Below, piece by piece: positions 1 through 4,872 of a stretch of DNA of 7,779 bases (positions are counted from its first letter, which is position 1; every line of letters starts with the position of its first letter). The stretch is taken from NCBI GenBank assembly GCA_030601715.1, contig JAUWBL010000045.1, positions 1 to 7,779 on the forward strand. Direction: 5' to 3'. The DNA is from Candidatus Geothermarchaeota archaeon (GTDB lineage: Archaea > Thermoproteota > Nitrososphaeria > Geothermarchaeales > JAUWBL01). A program made the position numbers and the translations under genes. The notes beneath the pieces are model-generated. The model made no database searches. It saw only the letters and a program-made list of their open reading frames with translations, and was not told where the DNA came from.

Positions 1-89
1 GGGTTGATCTCCACCTTCCCGGCGTAGAAGAGGGAGTAATCCACCGCTAGCTTTCCGAAGCGTTCCGTTTCCATTTTCTGCTTTTTCAT
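1..89 (-). CDS. Partial N-terminus, possibly NAD(P)-dependent malic enzyme
   Basis: An ATG at 89 opens a reading frame that runs off the left edge; only 29 codons are visible. The protein begins MKKQKMETERFGKLAV and continues with DYSLFYAGKVEIN. The pattern of a short charged leader followed by Y..FYxGKVE resembles the first residues of archaeal malic enzymes, which typically read ..Y.GKIEV.PKVP.., but this is too short to be sure. An in-frame ATG at codon 6 is an alternative start. Upstream, GGGGAAGAG is a weak Shine-Dalgarno match, and a TATA-like box and a hairpin lie within 75 bases. The gene is co-oriented with the peptidase gene but separated from it by about 250 bases, so it is probably transcribed on its own. 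The identity is an inference; that this is a coding start is better supported. Confidence 0.45.
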   Translation of the reverse strand, partial: MKKQKMETERFGKLAVDYSLFYAGKVEIN

Positions 90-112
90 GAACTTCTCTT
101 CCCCTGCTGCAA

Positions 113-133
113 GGAACCGGAATAATAGGTTCC
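113..133. repeat. Perfect 6-bp inverted repeat in the leader of the leftmost gene
   Basis: GGAACC (113-118) and GGTTCC (128-133) are separated by nine mostly A/T bases. The repeat lies 24-44 bases upstream of the ATG at 89, close to the start site predicted from the TATA-like box at 155-162. It could be an operator overlapping the transcription start or a hairpin at the 5' end of the mRNA. No other copy was noticed in the window. Confidence 0.4.
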
Positions 134-154
134 ATCAAACCTGCCGAGACCGAG

Positions 155-162
155 CTATTTAG
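155..162 (-). promoter_or_regulatory. TATA-like box for the leftmost gene
   Basis: On the minus strand the sequence reads ACTACTAAATAGCTC. CTAAATAG is a partial match to the archaeal TATA box, 66-73 bases upstream of the ATG at 89, which would give a leader of about 40 bases. The match is modest. The rest of the gap between this box and the peptidase stop codon (163-342) shows no convincing gene, RNA or repeat apart from a run of seven G on the plus strand near 291-297. Confidence 0.3.
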
Positions 163-342
163 TAGTTCTTACCAAGTGCCCCATGGTACGTTCGATCTCG
201 AAAGTGGCCCAGGGTCGTGCGGAACCAATCCTCTCCGGCTCGGCTCTCGGTGTGAAGAAACCTTTGGTGGTCTGCTAACGGTCCTTCGCAAGGGGGGGCT
301 AGTTGAGGCAGCCCCGTGGAGTTCTCCAACCCCGGTGGTCCG

Positions 343-1743
343 CTACTCCATGCCGGCGTAGTGGTAGAGGAAAGAAGCCACTCCTTTCTCGAACCTCTTG
401 ATTCCTTCGACGGTGAAAAACTCATTGGGGGAGTGAGCCCTCCCAGCCTTCCCCGCACCACCAGCCACGTAGGGCAGATTCAGCGGGGGCCGATTGAAGA
501 GGTAGAAGGGAGCGGACCCGGCGATGCGGGGCCACACGAGCGGTCTCATCCCAAGCCGCTCCAAGGCCGCTACCTTGGCTTGCACGACATCACTAGTGGG
601 AGGCGACTGGCTCCAGGGATACATGTCATGTACCGTCATCTTGAGGAAGTCGGAGGCCCCCTGTGCCTCGATGTGTCTCTCCAGCTGTCTCACCACCTCC
701 TCGGGGCTCATGTCTGGGAGGAGCCGGAGGTCCAGCTTGGCCCTCGCCGAGTGGGGCAGGACGGTCTTCGTGCCCTTCAAGGTGAACCCCGAAACCAAGC
801 CGTCGATGTTCAGGTTGGGCTCGAAGAGGTACCTACGGATCAGCTCTCTTCCCGTCGCACCCTGCACGAATCGGCGTATCTTCATGCTCCGTCTCCACTC
901 ATCCTCAAACCCCGTCTTCGCGATCTCTTCGGCAAACCTGTTCTCCTCTGAGGTAGGCGGTCTAAGGTCGTCGTAGAAGCCTTCGAGGAGGACCCTGCCC
1001 TCCTCGTCTCTGAGGGTCGAGAGAAAGTGCACCAGCCGCCACACCGGACTGTCGACGGAGGAGGCCATCGAGGAGTGGATGCCGAACTCGCTGGGGCCAC
1101 CCCACGCGCCCCCTCGCGCCTCCAGCTCCACGTAGACGATGCCCTTGACCCCTAGGACGATGTTAGGTCTTCCCGGGATGCTCTCCTGGGGCATCGGGAA
1201 GTACATGGCGTCTGCCTTGCTGAGCTCCTGGATGTGGTTCTCAACGAAGCTGGGAAGATGGGGGCTTCCGAGCTCTTCCTCTCCCTCGATCACGAAAACT
1301 AGGTTGACCGGGAGAGCTTCGTTCATGGCCTTGATCTCCTCGCAGACGTTGAAGAAGCCCCTCAGAGGCCCCTTGGTGTTGTAGACCCCCCTCGCCACCA
1401 GGCTCTTCCCCTCCGGGATGTCGGCCACTTCCCCGCGGAAGGGAGGAACGATCCACCTGCCTTCCTCGTCCGCCACCGGCTGAACGTCGTACATGCTGTA
1501 AACCAGGAGGGTCCTATCTGCTCCCTCCCGGACCTCTCCATGGACAACGGGATGGCCCTCCGTTGGTACTACTCGGGCTTCCCCGCCGAGTCCCTCCACG
1601 AGGGCTCGGCACAGCTCGGCCGTCTCCCGGATCCCTTCGCCCGAGGCCGAAATGCTTGGCTGCCTCACAAACTCTCGTATCTTATCGAGATGTCTGTCGA
1701 AGTTCTCCTCGATGCTACCGATTATCGCACCAATCCCGCTCAA
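343..1743 (-). CDS. M20-family metallopeptidase homologue with altered metal site
   Basis: This is a 466-residue protein of the M20 zinc peptidase family (dipeptidase/carnosinase-like branch, usually 450-480 residues), presumably cytoplasmic. The family fold shows in LLVYSMYDVQP (about 79-89), the ARGVYNTKGPL segment (117-127), IEGEEELGSPHL (152-163), the dimerisation-domain segment with GIHSS (221-225), WRLVHFLSTL and the C-terminal AHSPNE (436-441). Family members normally bind two metals through His, Asp, Glu, Asp and His. Here the His of H-x-D is Met84, the bridging Asp is Asn122 and the Asp after the EE pair is Met184, while Glu156-Glu157, His223 and His437 remain. It may therefore bind one metal or act differently. 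I chose TTG at 1743 because AGGAGGT sits 8 bases upstream and a TATA box lies within the longer frame from GTG 1809. It is a single gene with its own promoter. Confidence 0.85.
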   Translation of the reverse strand: MSGIGAIIGSIEENFDRHLDKIREFVRQPSISASGEGIRETAELCRALVEGLGGEARVVPTEGHPVVHGEVREGADRTLLVYSMYDVQPVADEEGRWIVPPFRGEVADIPEGKSLVARGVYNTKGPLRGFFNVCEEIKAMNEALPVNLVFVIEGEEELGSPHLPSFVENHIQELSKADAMYFPMPQESIPGRPNIVLGVKGIVYVELEARGGAWGGPSEFGIHSSMASSVDSPVWRLVHFLSTLRDEEGRVLLEGFYDDLRPPTSEENRFAEEIAKTGFEDEWRRSMKIRRFVQGATGRELIRRYLFEPNLNIDGLVSGFTLKGTKTVLPHSARAKLDLRLLPDMSPEEVVRQLERHIEAQGASDFLKMTVHDMYPWSQSPPTSDVVQAKVAALERLGMRPLVWPRIAGSAPFYLFNRPPLNLPYVAGGAGKAGRAHSPNEFFTVEGIKRFEKGVASFLYHYAGME

Positions 1744-1751
1744 AGACGCCG

Positions 1752-1758
1752 ACCTCCT
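1752..1758 (-). promoter_or_regulatory. Strong ribosome binding site deciding a TTG start
   Basis: AGGAGGT on the minus strand, 8 bases before TTG 1743, matches the archaeal anti-Shine-Dalgarno sequence. It overrules the longer GTG start at 1809, whose extra 22 residues do not resemble M20 proteins. Confidence 0.75.
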
Positions 1759-1787
1759 CCCAACCTCAGAACTATCGATGCATCTAG

Positions 1788-1795
1788 GAATATAG
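1788..1795 (-). promoter_or_regulatory. TATA box for the M20 peptidase homologue
   Basis: CTATATTC on the minus strand, preceded by a purine-rich GGGGGAAG that fits a BRE element. It lies 45-52 bases upstream of TTG 1743, predicting a leader of about 25 bases that contains the Shine-Dalgarno sequence. Confidence 0.5.
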
Positions 1796-1896
1796 CTTCC
1801 CCCTGTCACCAGCCCTCATCGGAGAGAAGACAGAGCCAAAACGAGCGACATAGAGGCTTTGACCATCTTGCTCGAGGAGGTCCGACCGATGGAGGT

Positions 1897-2511
1897 CTAT
1901 CTCTTCGCGTAGTCTTCCTGACAGGCCCGTAGAATCTTCACGAAGTCGCCGTAGAGTTCCTTCGACCTCACCGCGATGTAGTGAGTGTCAGCTCGACAGA
2001 TGGGCCGTCCACAGAAGTCGCACCTCCTCCATGTCTTCCCTTCCGTCGTCCCGGATAATTCTTTGCCGCAATCCCTGCAAGCGTAGATCTCAGCCGGCGG
2101 GACGACCTCTCTCAGGGCGTGAGGGCTCTCCTCCTCGAGTTCAGCCAGGGAGTCGACGATGTCCGAGGCGGTTATGATCCCGACGAGCTCACCTTCGTTC
2201 AGAACCGGCAATCGCTTGATTCCCATCCTCGCCATCATAAGGATTGCCTCGTTTGTGTCCACCTCGGGATCGATGGTGGCGACCGGCGAAGACATCGCTT
2301 CGGAGATGCGAGCCTCCCAGGGCTGGCGCTCCTCGGCCACCACCTTGGAGAGCAGGTCCCTCTCGGTGAAGATACCGACAACCTTGTCATCCTGGGTGAC
2401 CACGAGGCTGCCGACGTGCTCCTTCCCCATGACTCTGGCCGCCTCCTCCACCGACGACGAAGCGTCGATCGTCAGGACCGACTTGCTCATCACCTCGCTG
2501 ACACGCACCAC
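1897..2511 (-). CDS. Two-CBS-domain protein with C-terminal zinc ribbon
   Basis: This 204-residue protein has a CBS pair at about 3-60 (VMSKSVLTID, VGSLVV, VGIFTERDLL) and 68-125 (AMSSPVATID, GIKRLPV, LVGIITASDIV). A tail follows with CRDC (145-148) and CDFC (164-167), plus Cys172 and Cys197. CBS pairs bind adenosine nucleotides and usually act as sensors. The two CxxC knuckles, 15 residues apart, form a zinc ribbon that could contact nucleic acid or a partner protein. CBS plus zinc ribbon is a recurrent archaeal arrangement whose targets are mostly unknown. GTG 2511 and the adjacent GTG 2508 are both possible starts: GGTGAT at 2516-2521 is 4 bases from the first and 7 from the second, so the second may be used. 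A TATA box 27-34 bases upstream predicts a nearly leaderless mRNA. Soluble, function unknown. Confidence 0.88.
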   Translation of the reverse strand: MVRVSEVMSKSVLTIDASSSVEEAARVMGKEHVGSLVVTQDDKVVGIFTERDLLSKVVAEERQPWEARISEAMSSPVATIDPEVDTNEAILMMARMGIKRLPVLNEGELVGIITASDIVDSLAELEEESPHALREVVPPAEIYACRDCGKELSGTTEGKTWRRCDFCGRPICRADTHYIAVRSKELYGDFVKILRACQEDYAKR

Positions 2512-2537
2512 TCACATCACCATCTGAGACGATTCAA

Positions 2538-2545
2538 GAATATTT
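2538..2545 (-). promoter_or_regulatory. TATA box for the CBS/zinc-ribbon gene
   Basis: AAATATTC on the minus strand is preceded by CCGCG. It lies 27-34 bases before GTG 2511, so transcription would start a few bases before the start codon. Confidence 0.5.
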
Positions 2546-2611
2546 CGCGGTGTGATCCTGAAATCTGTCGTCGCTTATCACCGTTTCTATAGACCCATGC
2601 CCATAGCATCC

Positions 2612-2628
2612 AACACGTGCTGGGTGTT
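2612..2628. repeat. Small hairpin between the VTT and CBS genes
   Basis: AACAC and GTGTT flank a 7-base loop; an overlapping near-palindrome CCAACACGTGCTGG shares the sequence. On the plus strand a short T run follows, but both neighbouring genes are on the minus strand. A role in ending the membrane-protein transcript, whose stop codon is at 2641, is possible but weak. Confidence 0.25.
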
Positions 2629-2640
2629 TTGCTAACGGCA

Positions 2641-3258
2641 TCACGTTGGGATCCTGCGCTCGATCCATCCCTCGACATCGAGCTTGAGATAGAGGACCAT
2701 AAGGCCGAGAAACGCCAAGGCAAGGAGAACGCTCATGGTGACGGATATCTGACCCTCTAGGCCGATGATGTTGAGGAAGTAGAGACCTCCCGAGGCCAAG
2801 ACTATGGAGAGGGCTATCTTGCCCACGAGCAACCCCAATACAGTTTTCCATAGGCTATACTTCATGATTCCCATGGGGATGAAGATGAAGTCGTCCGGCA
2901 TCGGGGTGGCGGAGCCGAAGAGGACGGCCAGAAACATGTACCTTCCGAAGACCCGCCTGACTATGTCAAACTTCCTTCTGTACCTTCCCTTCAGAACGTA
3001 CTCTCTAGCACCCCTCCCGTAGAAGTAGCTGCTGATCTTCCCTAGCCCGGCGCCCAATCCGCTGAAGATGCCGAGGAAGAGGGGGTCCACCATTCCCACC
3101 ACCTCAGGCCTACTCAAGATGCTCGCCATGCCAAACGCCTCCGCCCCGCTCAGGAAAGGGACGAAGCCGAGGGCGAGGCTGATGACGAAAGGGAGCAGGT
3201 ATATATCGTACATGTCAGCCTGCAGTCCGAGAACAAGTGCCTCCACCGGCAGGTACAA
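2641..3258 (-). CDS. DedA/VTT-type integral membrane protein
   Basis: This 205-residue protein has about five hydrophobic segments (roughly 17-38, 57-75, 105-131, 137-162 and 172-192). GAGLGKISSYFYGRG (69-83) and FGRYMFLAVLFGSATPMPDDF followed by IFIPMGIMKYS (104-134) match the conserved core of the VTT/SNARE-associated (DedA-like) family: a Gly-rich re-entrant helix, then a Pro-rich segment with acidic residues. Glu40 in FLSGAEAF may correspond to the membrane-embedded acidic residue of that family. Members act in lipid scrambling or in proton-motive-force and drug phenotypes; the substrate here is unknown. The small multidrug exporter family is a related alternative. TTG 3258 is preceded by GGAGGA with 7-base spacing and by a TATA box, so the start is well supported. 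The C-terminus ends in a charged cytoplasmic tail. Confidence 0.72.
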   Translation of the reverse strand: MYLPVEALVLGLQADMYDIYLLPFVISLALGFVPFLSGAEAFGMASILSRPEVVGMVDPLFLGIFSGLGAGLGKISSYFYGRGAREYVLKGRYRRKFDIVRRVFGRYMFLAVLFGSATPMPDDFIFIPMGIMKYSLWKTVLGLLVGKIALSIVLASGGLYFLNIIGLEGQISVTMSVLLALAFLGLMVLYLKLDVEGWIERRIPT

Positions 3259-3265
3259 CGCGTCT

Positions 3266-3271
3266 TCCTCC
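3266..3271 (-). promoter_or_regulatory. Ribosome binding site deciding a TTG start
   Basis: GGAGGA on the minus strand, 7 bases before TTG 3258. There is no competing ATG at the right position, so it fixes the start of the membrane protein. Confidence 0.65.
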
Positions 3272-3302
3272 AGCGAATCTCATAACGTAGGTGTCGATCC
3301 GG

Positions 3303-3308
3303 ATTAAA
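3303..3308 (-). promoter_or_regulatory. TATA box for the VTT-type gene
   Basis: CCTTTAATCC on the minus strand contains TTTAAT, a good archaeal TATA core, 45-50 bases upstream of TTG 3258. The predicted leader is about 23 bases. Confidence 0.5.
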
Positions 3309-3391
3309 GGAAGAGGTAGGGATTTCGCTGTCGAGTTCTCGAGCAACGAGAAGGATCAGTCGAATGTAGAACACTGGAAACGACAAAGTGG

Positions 3392-3416
3392 TGGTGCCGA
3401 GGGCCTGCGTTGGACC
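3392..3416 (-). repeat. tRNA 3'-end-like fragment, downstream copy
   Basis: On the minus strand this ends in GGCCCTCGGCACCA, which has the layout of a tRNA 3' end: 3' T-stem, acceptor strand CCTCGGC, discriminator A and CCA. The first 14 plus-strand bases are identical to those at 4380-4393, and 20 of 25 match overall. The T-loop here is degraded (GTCCAACGC against the usual GTTCAAATC). No matching 5' acceptor strand (GCCGAGG) is found at tRNA distance, so it is not a complete tRNA. With the other copy it forms a direct repeat around the glycosylase-like gene. The rest of the gap 3310-3610 shows no gene; two T4 tracts just past the glycosylase stop, read on the minus strand, could aid termination. 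Confidence 0.5.
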
Positions 3417-3424
3417 AGAGGTCC
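3412..3424. repeat. Short perfect hairpin beside the tRNA-like fragment
   Basis: GGACC and GGTCC are separated by AGA. The repeat directly adjoins and partly overlaps the degraded T-arm of the tRNA-like fragment. It might be a rearranged T-arm or an unrelated terminator-like hairpin. Confidence 0.3.
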
Positions 3425-3610
3425 ATAGCTGATCCTGTTCTCTCGACCAGCGGTTTTGCAGTAACCCCCTTTCTGGTTTGACACAGGGAGAGCGATAGAG
3501 GTCTAGTCAGTAGTCAAGGGAAAAGGATGCGGAGAGGGAAAAGGCATCATCCTCACGAGACGACACACATCCACAATGTTCTCACCGTTGGAATCAGTGT
3601 TGACTGCGGT

Positions 3611-4276
3611 CTACTTCACGAGACTCAACGCGGCGGCGATGTCTTCCGCGATCATTCTTCGCTTGCTCTTCTCGATGAAGAAGCTTGGACCTGCCTGCAG
3701 GTAGGATGGGAAAGCCCTCTTCCCTCGGAAGAAGTATTCCCGCCCTCGGATCTTGTACGTGGAGCCAGCGGGGATCACTCTCGCTTCACCAGCCCTCTTT
3801 GCGATGTAGTTGATGGCCCTTATTGCTACGTCTCCCATCAGCATGAACGCTTTCACATCAGGAAACAGGTCAAGTTCCTTCTCTAGTATGTGTGAGCATT
3901 CTTTGATGGTGTTCGCCTTTATTCCGTAGCCCGTCTTTCCGCATTTCACGGCGGTGGTGAGGTACACACCCAAGTCGACTATGTCCCGCATCGACGGGAC
4001 ACTGGCACCGGCGTCGTTGAATGCCTGAACTGTTGTCAGCTGAAACGAGGAATCCCCCTTCGCATAGTAGTAGTCGCTTGGATTCGCTGGTGCAGCTTCT
4101 GAGATCATTGCGATAGAGACATCATCCGACCTCACGTCGACGTCCGGAATGACATAGCTTTCGTGCTTTACATCAGCGCATGGAAACTCTTCGCATCCCA
4201 CGCATTTGCTCACTCGCATTTCTCCGTCTGCTTCCTTGGCTCCCAAGACTCGTTCGGTCTCCGATGAGGAAGCCAT
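3611..4276 (-). CDS. Uracil-DNA glycosylase superfamily protein, Fe-S type, atypical motifs
   Basis: This protein of up to 221 residues belongs to the uracil-DNA glycosylase superfamily. Cysteines at 25, 28 and 33 and a later pair C112-x14-C127 (AVKCGKTGYG ... ETIKEC-like spacing) recall the four-Cys [4Fe-4S] site of family 4/5 enzymes. The first motif reads ISEAAPANPSDYYY (58-71) instead of GEAPG..E, LMGDVAIRA (146-154) replaces the LG..A strand, and FPSYLQ (189-194) replaces the HPS catalytic loop, so a Phe occupies the usual His. It belongs to a diverged group seen in archaea; base-excision activity is not assured. The ATG at 4276 lacks a Shine-Dalgarno site. GTG 4213 has GGAG 8 bases upstream and ATG 4219 is also possible, giving about 200 residues that start just before the first cysteines. 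It lies between two tRNA-like repeats. Confidence 0.72.
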   Translation of the reverse strand: MASSSETERVLGAKEADGEMRVSKCVGCEEFPCADVKHESYVIPDVDVRSDDVSIAMISEAAPANPSDYYYAKGDSSFQLTTVQAFNDAGASVPSMRDIVDLGVYLTTAVKCGKTGYGIKANTIKECSHILEKELDLFPDVKAFMLMGDVAIRAINYIAKRAGEARVIPAGSTYKIRGREYFFRGKRAFPSYLQAGPSFFIEKSKRRMIAEDIAAALSLVK

Positions 4277-4314
4277 TCAAGCGAGATTCAGCCCTCGGAC
4301 TAAGCTCGCCTCGC

Positions 4315-4362
4315 AGTCGTGGACGGTCTCCTCAACCACCGACAAGGGAAGAGACGGTAGCG
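4315..4362 (+). pseudogene. Possible decayed PaaK C-terminal tail (weak)
   Basis: The plus strand reads VVDGLLNHRQGKRR before TAG, against VVDAIRDYESGKRQ at the end of the intact PaaK-like protein: VVD and GKR match at the same spacing with no gap. The GGACG at 4321 lies 108 bases before the first codon of the upstream peptide copy, exactly as GGACG at 6120 lies 108 bases before that codon in the intact cassette. The first 40 aligned bases are about 50 percent identical, and the next 70 are barely above background. The tRNA-like fragment lies inside this interval, which argues against simple ungapped descent. It overlaps the region upstream of the glycosylase gene. Confidence 0.3.
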
Positions 4363-4379
4363 GCTTTTTACCTGAGGTT

Positions 4380-4404
4380 TGGTGCCGAGGGCCGGATTTG
4401 AACA
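4380..4404 (-). repeat. tRNA 3'-end-like fragment, upstream copy
   Basis: On the minus strand this reads TGTTCAAATCCGG followed by CCCTCGGCACCA, an almost canonical T-loop (GTTCAAATC), 3' T-stem, acceptor strand, discriminator A and encoded CCA. The acceptor strand is compatible with a tRNA beginning GCCGAGG, as in some archaeal tRNA-Phe. The 5' T-stem does not pair (TCGTG instead of GCCGG), and no D-arm or 5' acceptor is visible upstream, so this is a fragment. Such 3' ends are typical scars of integrase att sites. It is a direct repeat of 3392-3416. Confidence 0.55.
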
Positions 4405-4428
4405 CGAATCTGCCAGTAAAGGCATCAG

Positions 4429-4467
4429 GTGAACGGGGATAGCAGCAACCCCGGGATGTTTGGGTAA
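4429..4467 (+). pseudogene. Upstream copy of the NGDSxNPGMFG peptide end
   Basis: Codons from GTG 4429 to TAA 4465-4467 read VNGDSSNPGMFG; the intact peptide ORF at 6228-6266 reads VNGDSDNPGMFG. The two stretches share 32 of 39 bases. Five of seven differences are silent third-position changes (GTG/GTC, GAT/GAC, GGG/GGC twice, TTT/TTC), and the only replacement is AGC/GAC. This is the signature of selection on the peptide, not on the DNA or RNA. The copy has lost its N-terminal part: an in-frame TAA lies three codons before GTG 4429. If translated, it would be only 12 residues from that GTG, so it is probably a remnant of a duplicated cassette. Confidence 0.6.
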
Positions 4468-4484
4468 GGCTCTTCAGCCATAGG

Positions 4485-4540
4485 GTACTGATTCAGCGGG
4501 TTCAGACTTCGGTCCCTCAGGCATCTTGCCGAACTGTCTC
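4485..4540 (+). pseudogene. Possible zinc-ribbon scar after the upstream peptide copy
   Basis: Twenty bases after the peptide stop there is GTACTG, and a frame nearby reads AGSDFGPSGI then LPNC, which looks like a broken CGSDF...CPNC zinc ribbon. In the intact cassette GTACTG lies 18 bases after the corresponding stop and opens YCKECG. The parallel layout suggests a decayed zinc-ribbon gene, but frames are disrupted and the match is short. The stretch from about 4540 to 4723 has no gene I would defend on either strand. Confidence 0.25.
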
Positions 4541-4723
4541 CCGACCTTGCCTATGCGGTTCTTCATCCAGCTAGACATGATCTTCCATGTAGCTGGCACC
4601 ATGCGAAGTTCGACCAGTCTCTCGGATGATTCTTTCGACCTTTTCTTGACCTGGCTTCCCTCGAACCGGCTTCGTCTTGAGCCTATCTACGTAGAAAATC
4701 ATTCTGCCGTCATTCGGTGATAG

Positions 4724-4810
4724 GCCCGTTTGATGGACGCCATCCCTGACTGCCAATCGGGTAAGAGACAACTCGTGAAGTCGAGGCTACACTTAGACGA
4801 ACACACATAG
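4724..4810 (+). pseudogene. PaaK-like C-terminal remnant
   Basis: After a TAG at 4721 the frame reads ARLMDAIPDCQSGKRQLVKS and then diverges to TAG 4808. It aligns with VRVVDAIRDYESGKRQVVKS, the end of the intact PaaK-like protein. Bases 4735-4782 match 6120-6167 at 39 of 48 positions without gaps, and most differences are silent or conservative. No adenylate-forming motifs are visible before it, and the preceding bases look like the intact gene with about 14 bases missing (4711-4726 against 6095-6110). It is therefore the broken end of a second PaaK-like gene, ending about 60 bases before the start of the intact one on the same strand. Minus-strand frames over this stretch are probably shadows. 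Confidence 0.7.
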
Positions 4811-4823
4811 ACGGACAGCAGCA

Positions 4824-4831
4824 CTATTCAT
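4824..4831 (+). promoter_or_regulatory. TATA-like box for the PaaK-like cassette
   Basis: CTATTCAT lies 42-49 bases before TTG 4873, the same spacing as the TATA boxes of the peptidase and VTT genes. The match is moderate. Confidence 0.35.
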
Positions 4832-4860
4832 GGATGGGCTGCAGCCCCCCACTCTCGTCA

Positions 4861-4866
4861 GGAGAT
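4861..4866 (+). promoter_or_regulatory. Ribosome binding site deciding a TTG start
   Basis: GGAGAT is followed after 6 bases by TTG 4873. It makes this TTG a better start than ATG 4834, whose 13 extra residues lack similarity to the family. Confidence 0.55.
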
Positions 4867-4872
4867 AGATCC

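Noticed and set aside
316..976. Long plus-strand open frames opposite the M20 homologue.
   Set aside because: They are antisense shadows of a conserved protein, produced by high third-position GC; no homology or ribosome sites.
4380..4480. Complete tRNA gene (with GAA-like anticodon sequence CTGAAGA near 4469-4476 on the minus strand) possibly interrupted by an intron.
   Set aside because: The anticodon stem and 5' T-stem do not pair, and no D-arm or GCCGAGG 5' end is found; only a 3' fragment is supported.
4474..4602. Minus-strand ORF starting MVPATWKIMSSW, and the overlapping minus frame 4571-4771.
   Set aside because: Codon use looks plausible, but the plus strand of part of this region is a recognisable PaaK remnant. 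The frames lack Shine-Dalgarno sites and resemble no family. A frameshifted small gene cannot be excluded.
4811..4840. Third peptide copy suggested by GGACAGCAGCA and GGATG after the PaaK remnant.
   Set aside because: Only short matches (10 of 11 and 5 bases) with unequal spacing and no matching frame; too weak to call.
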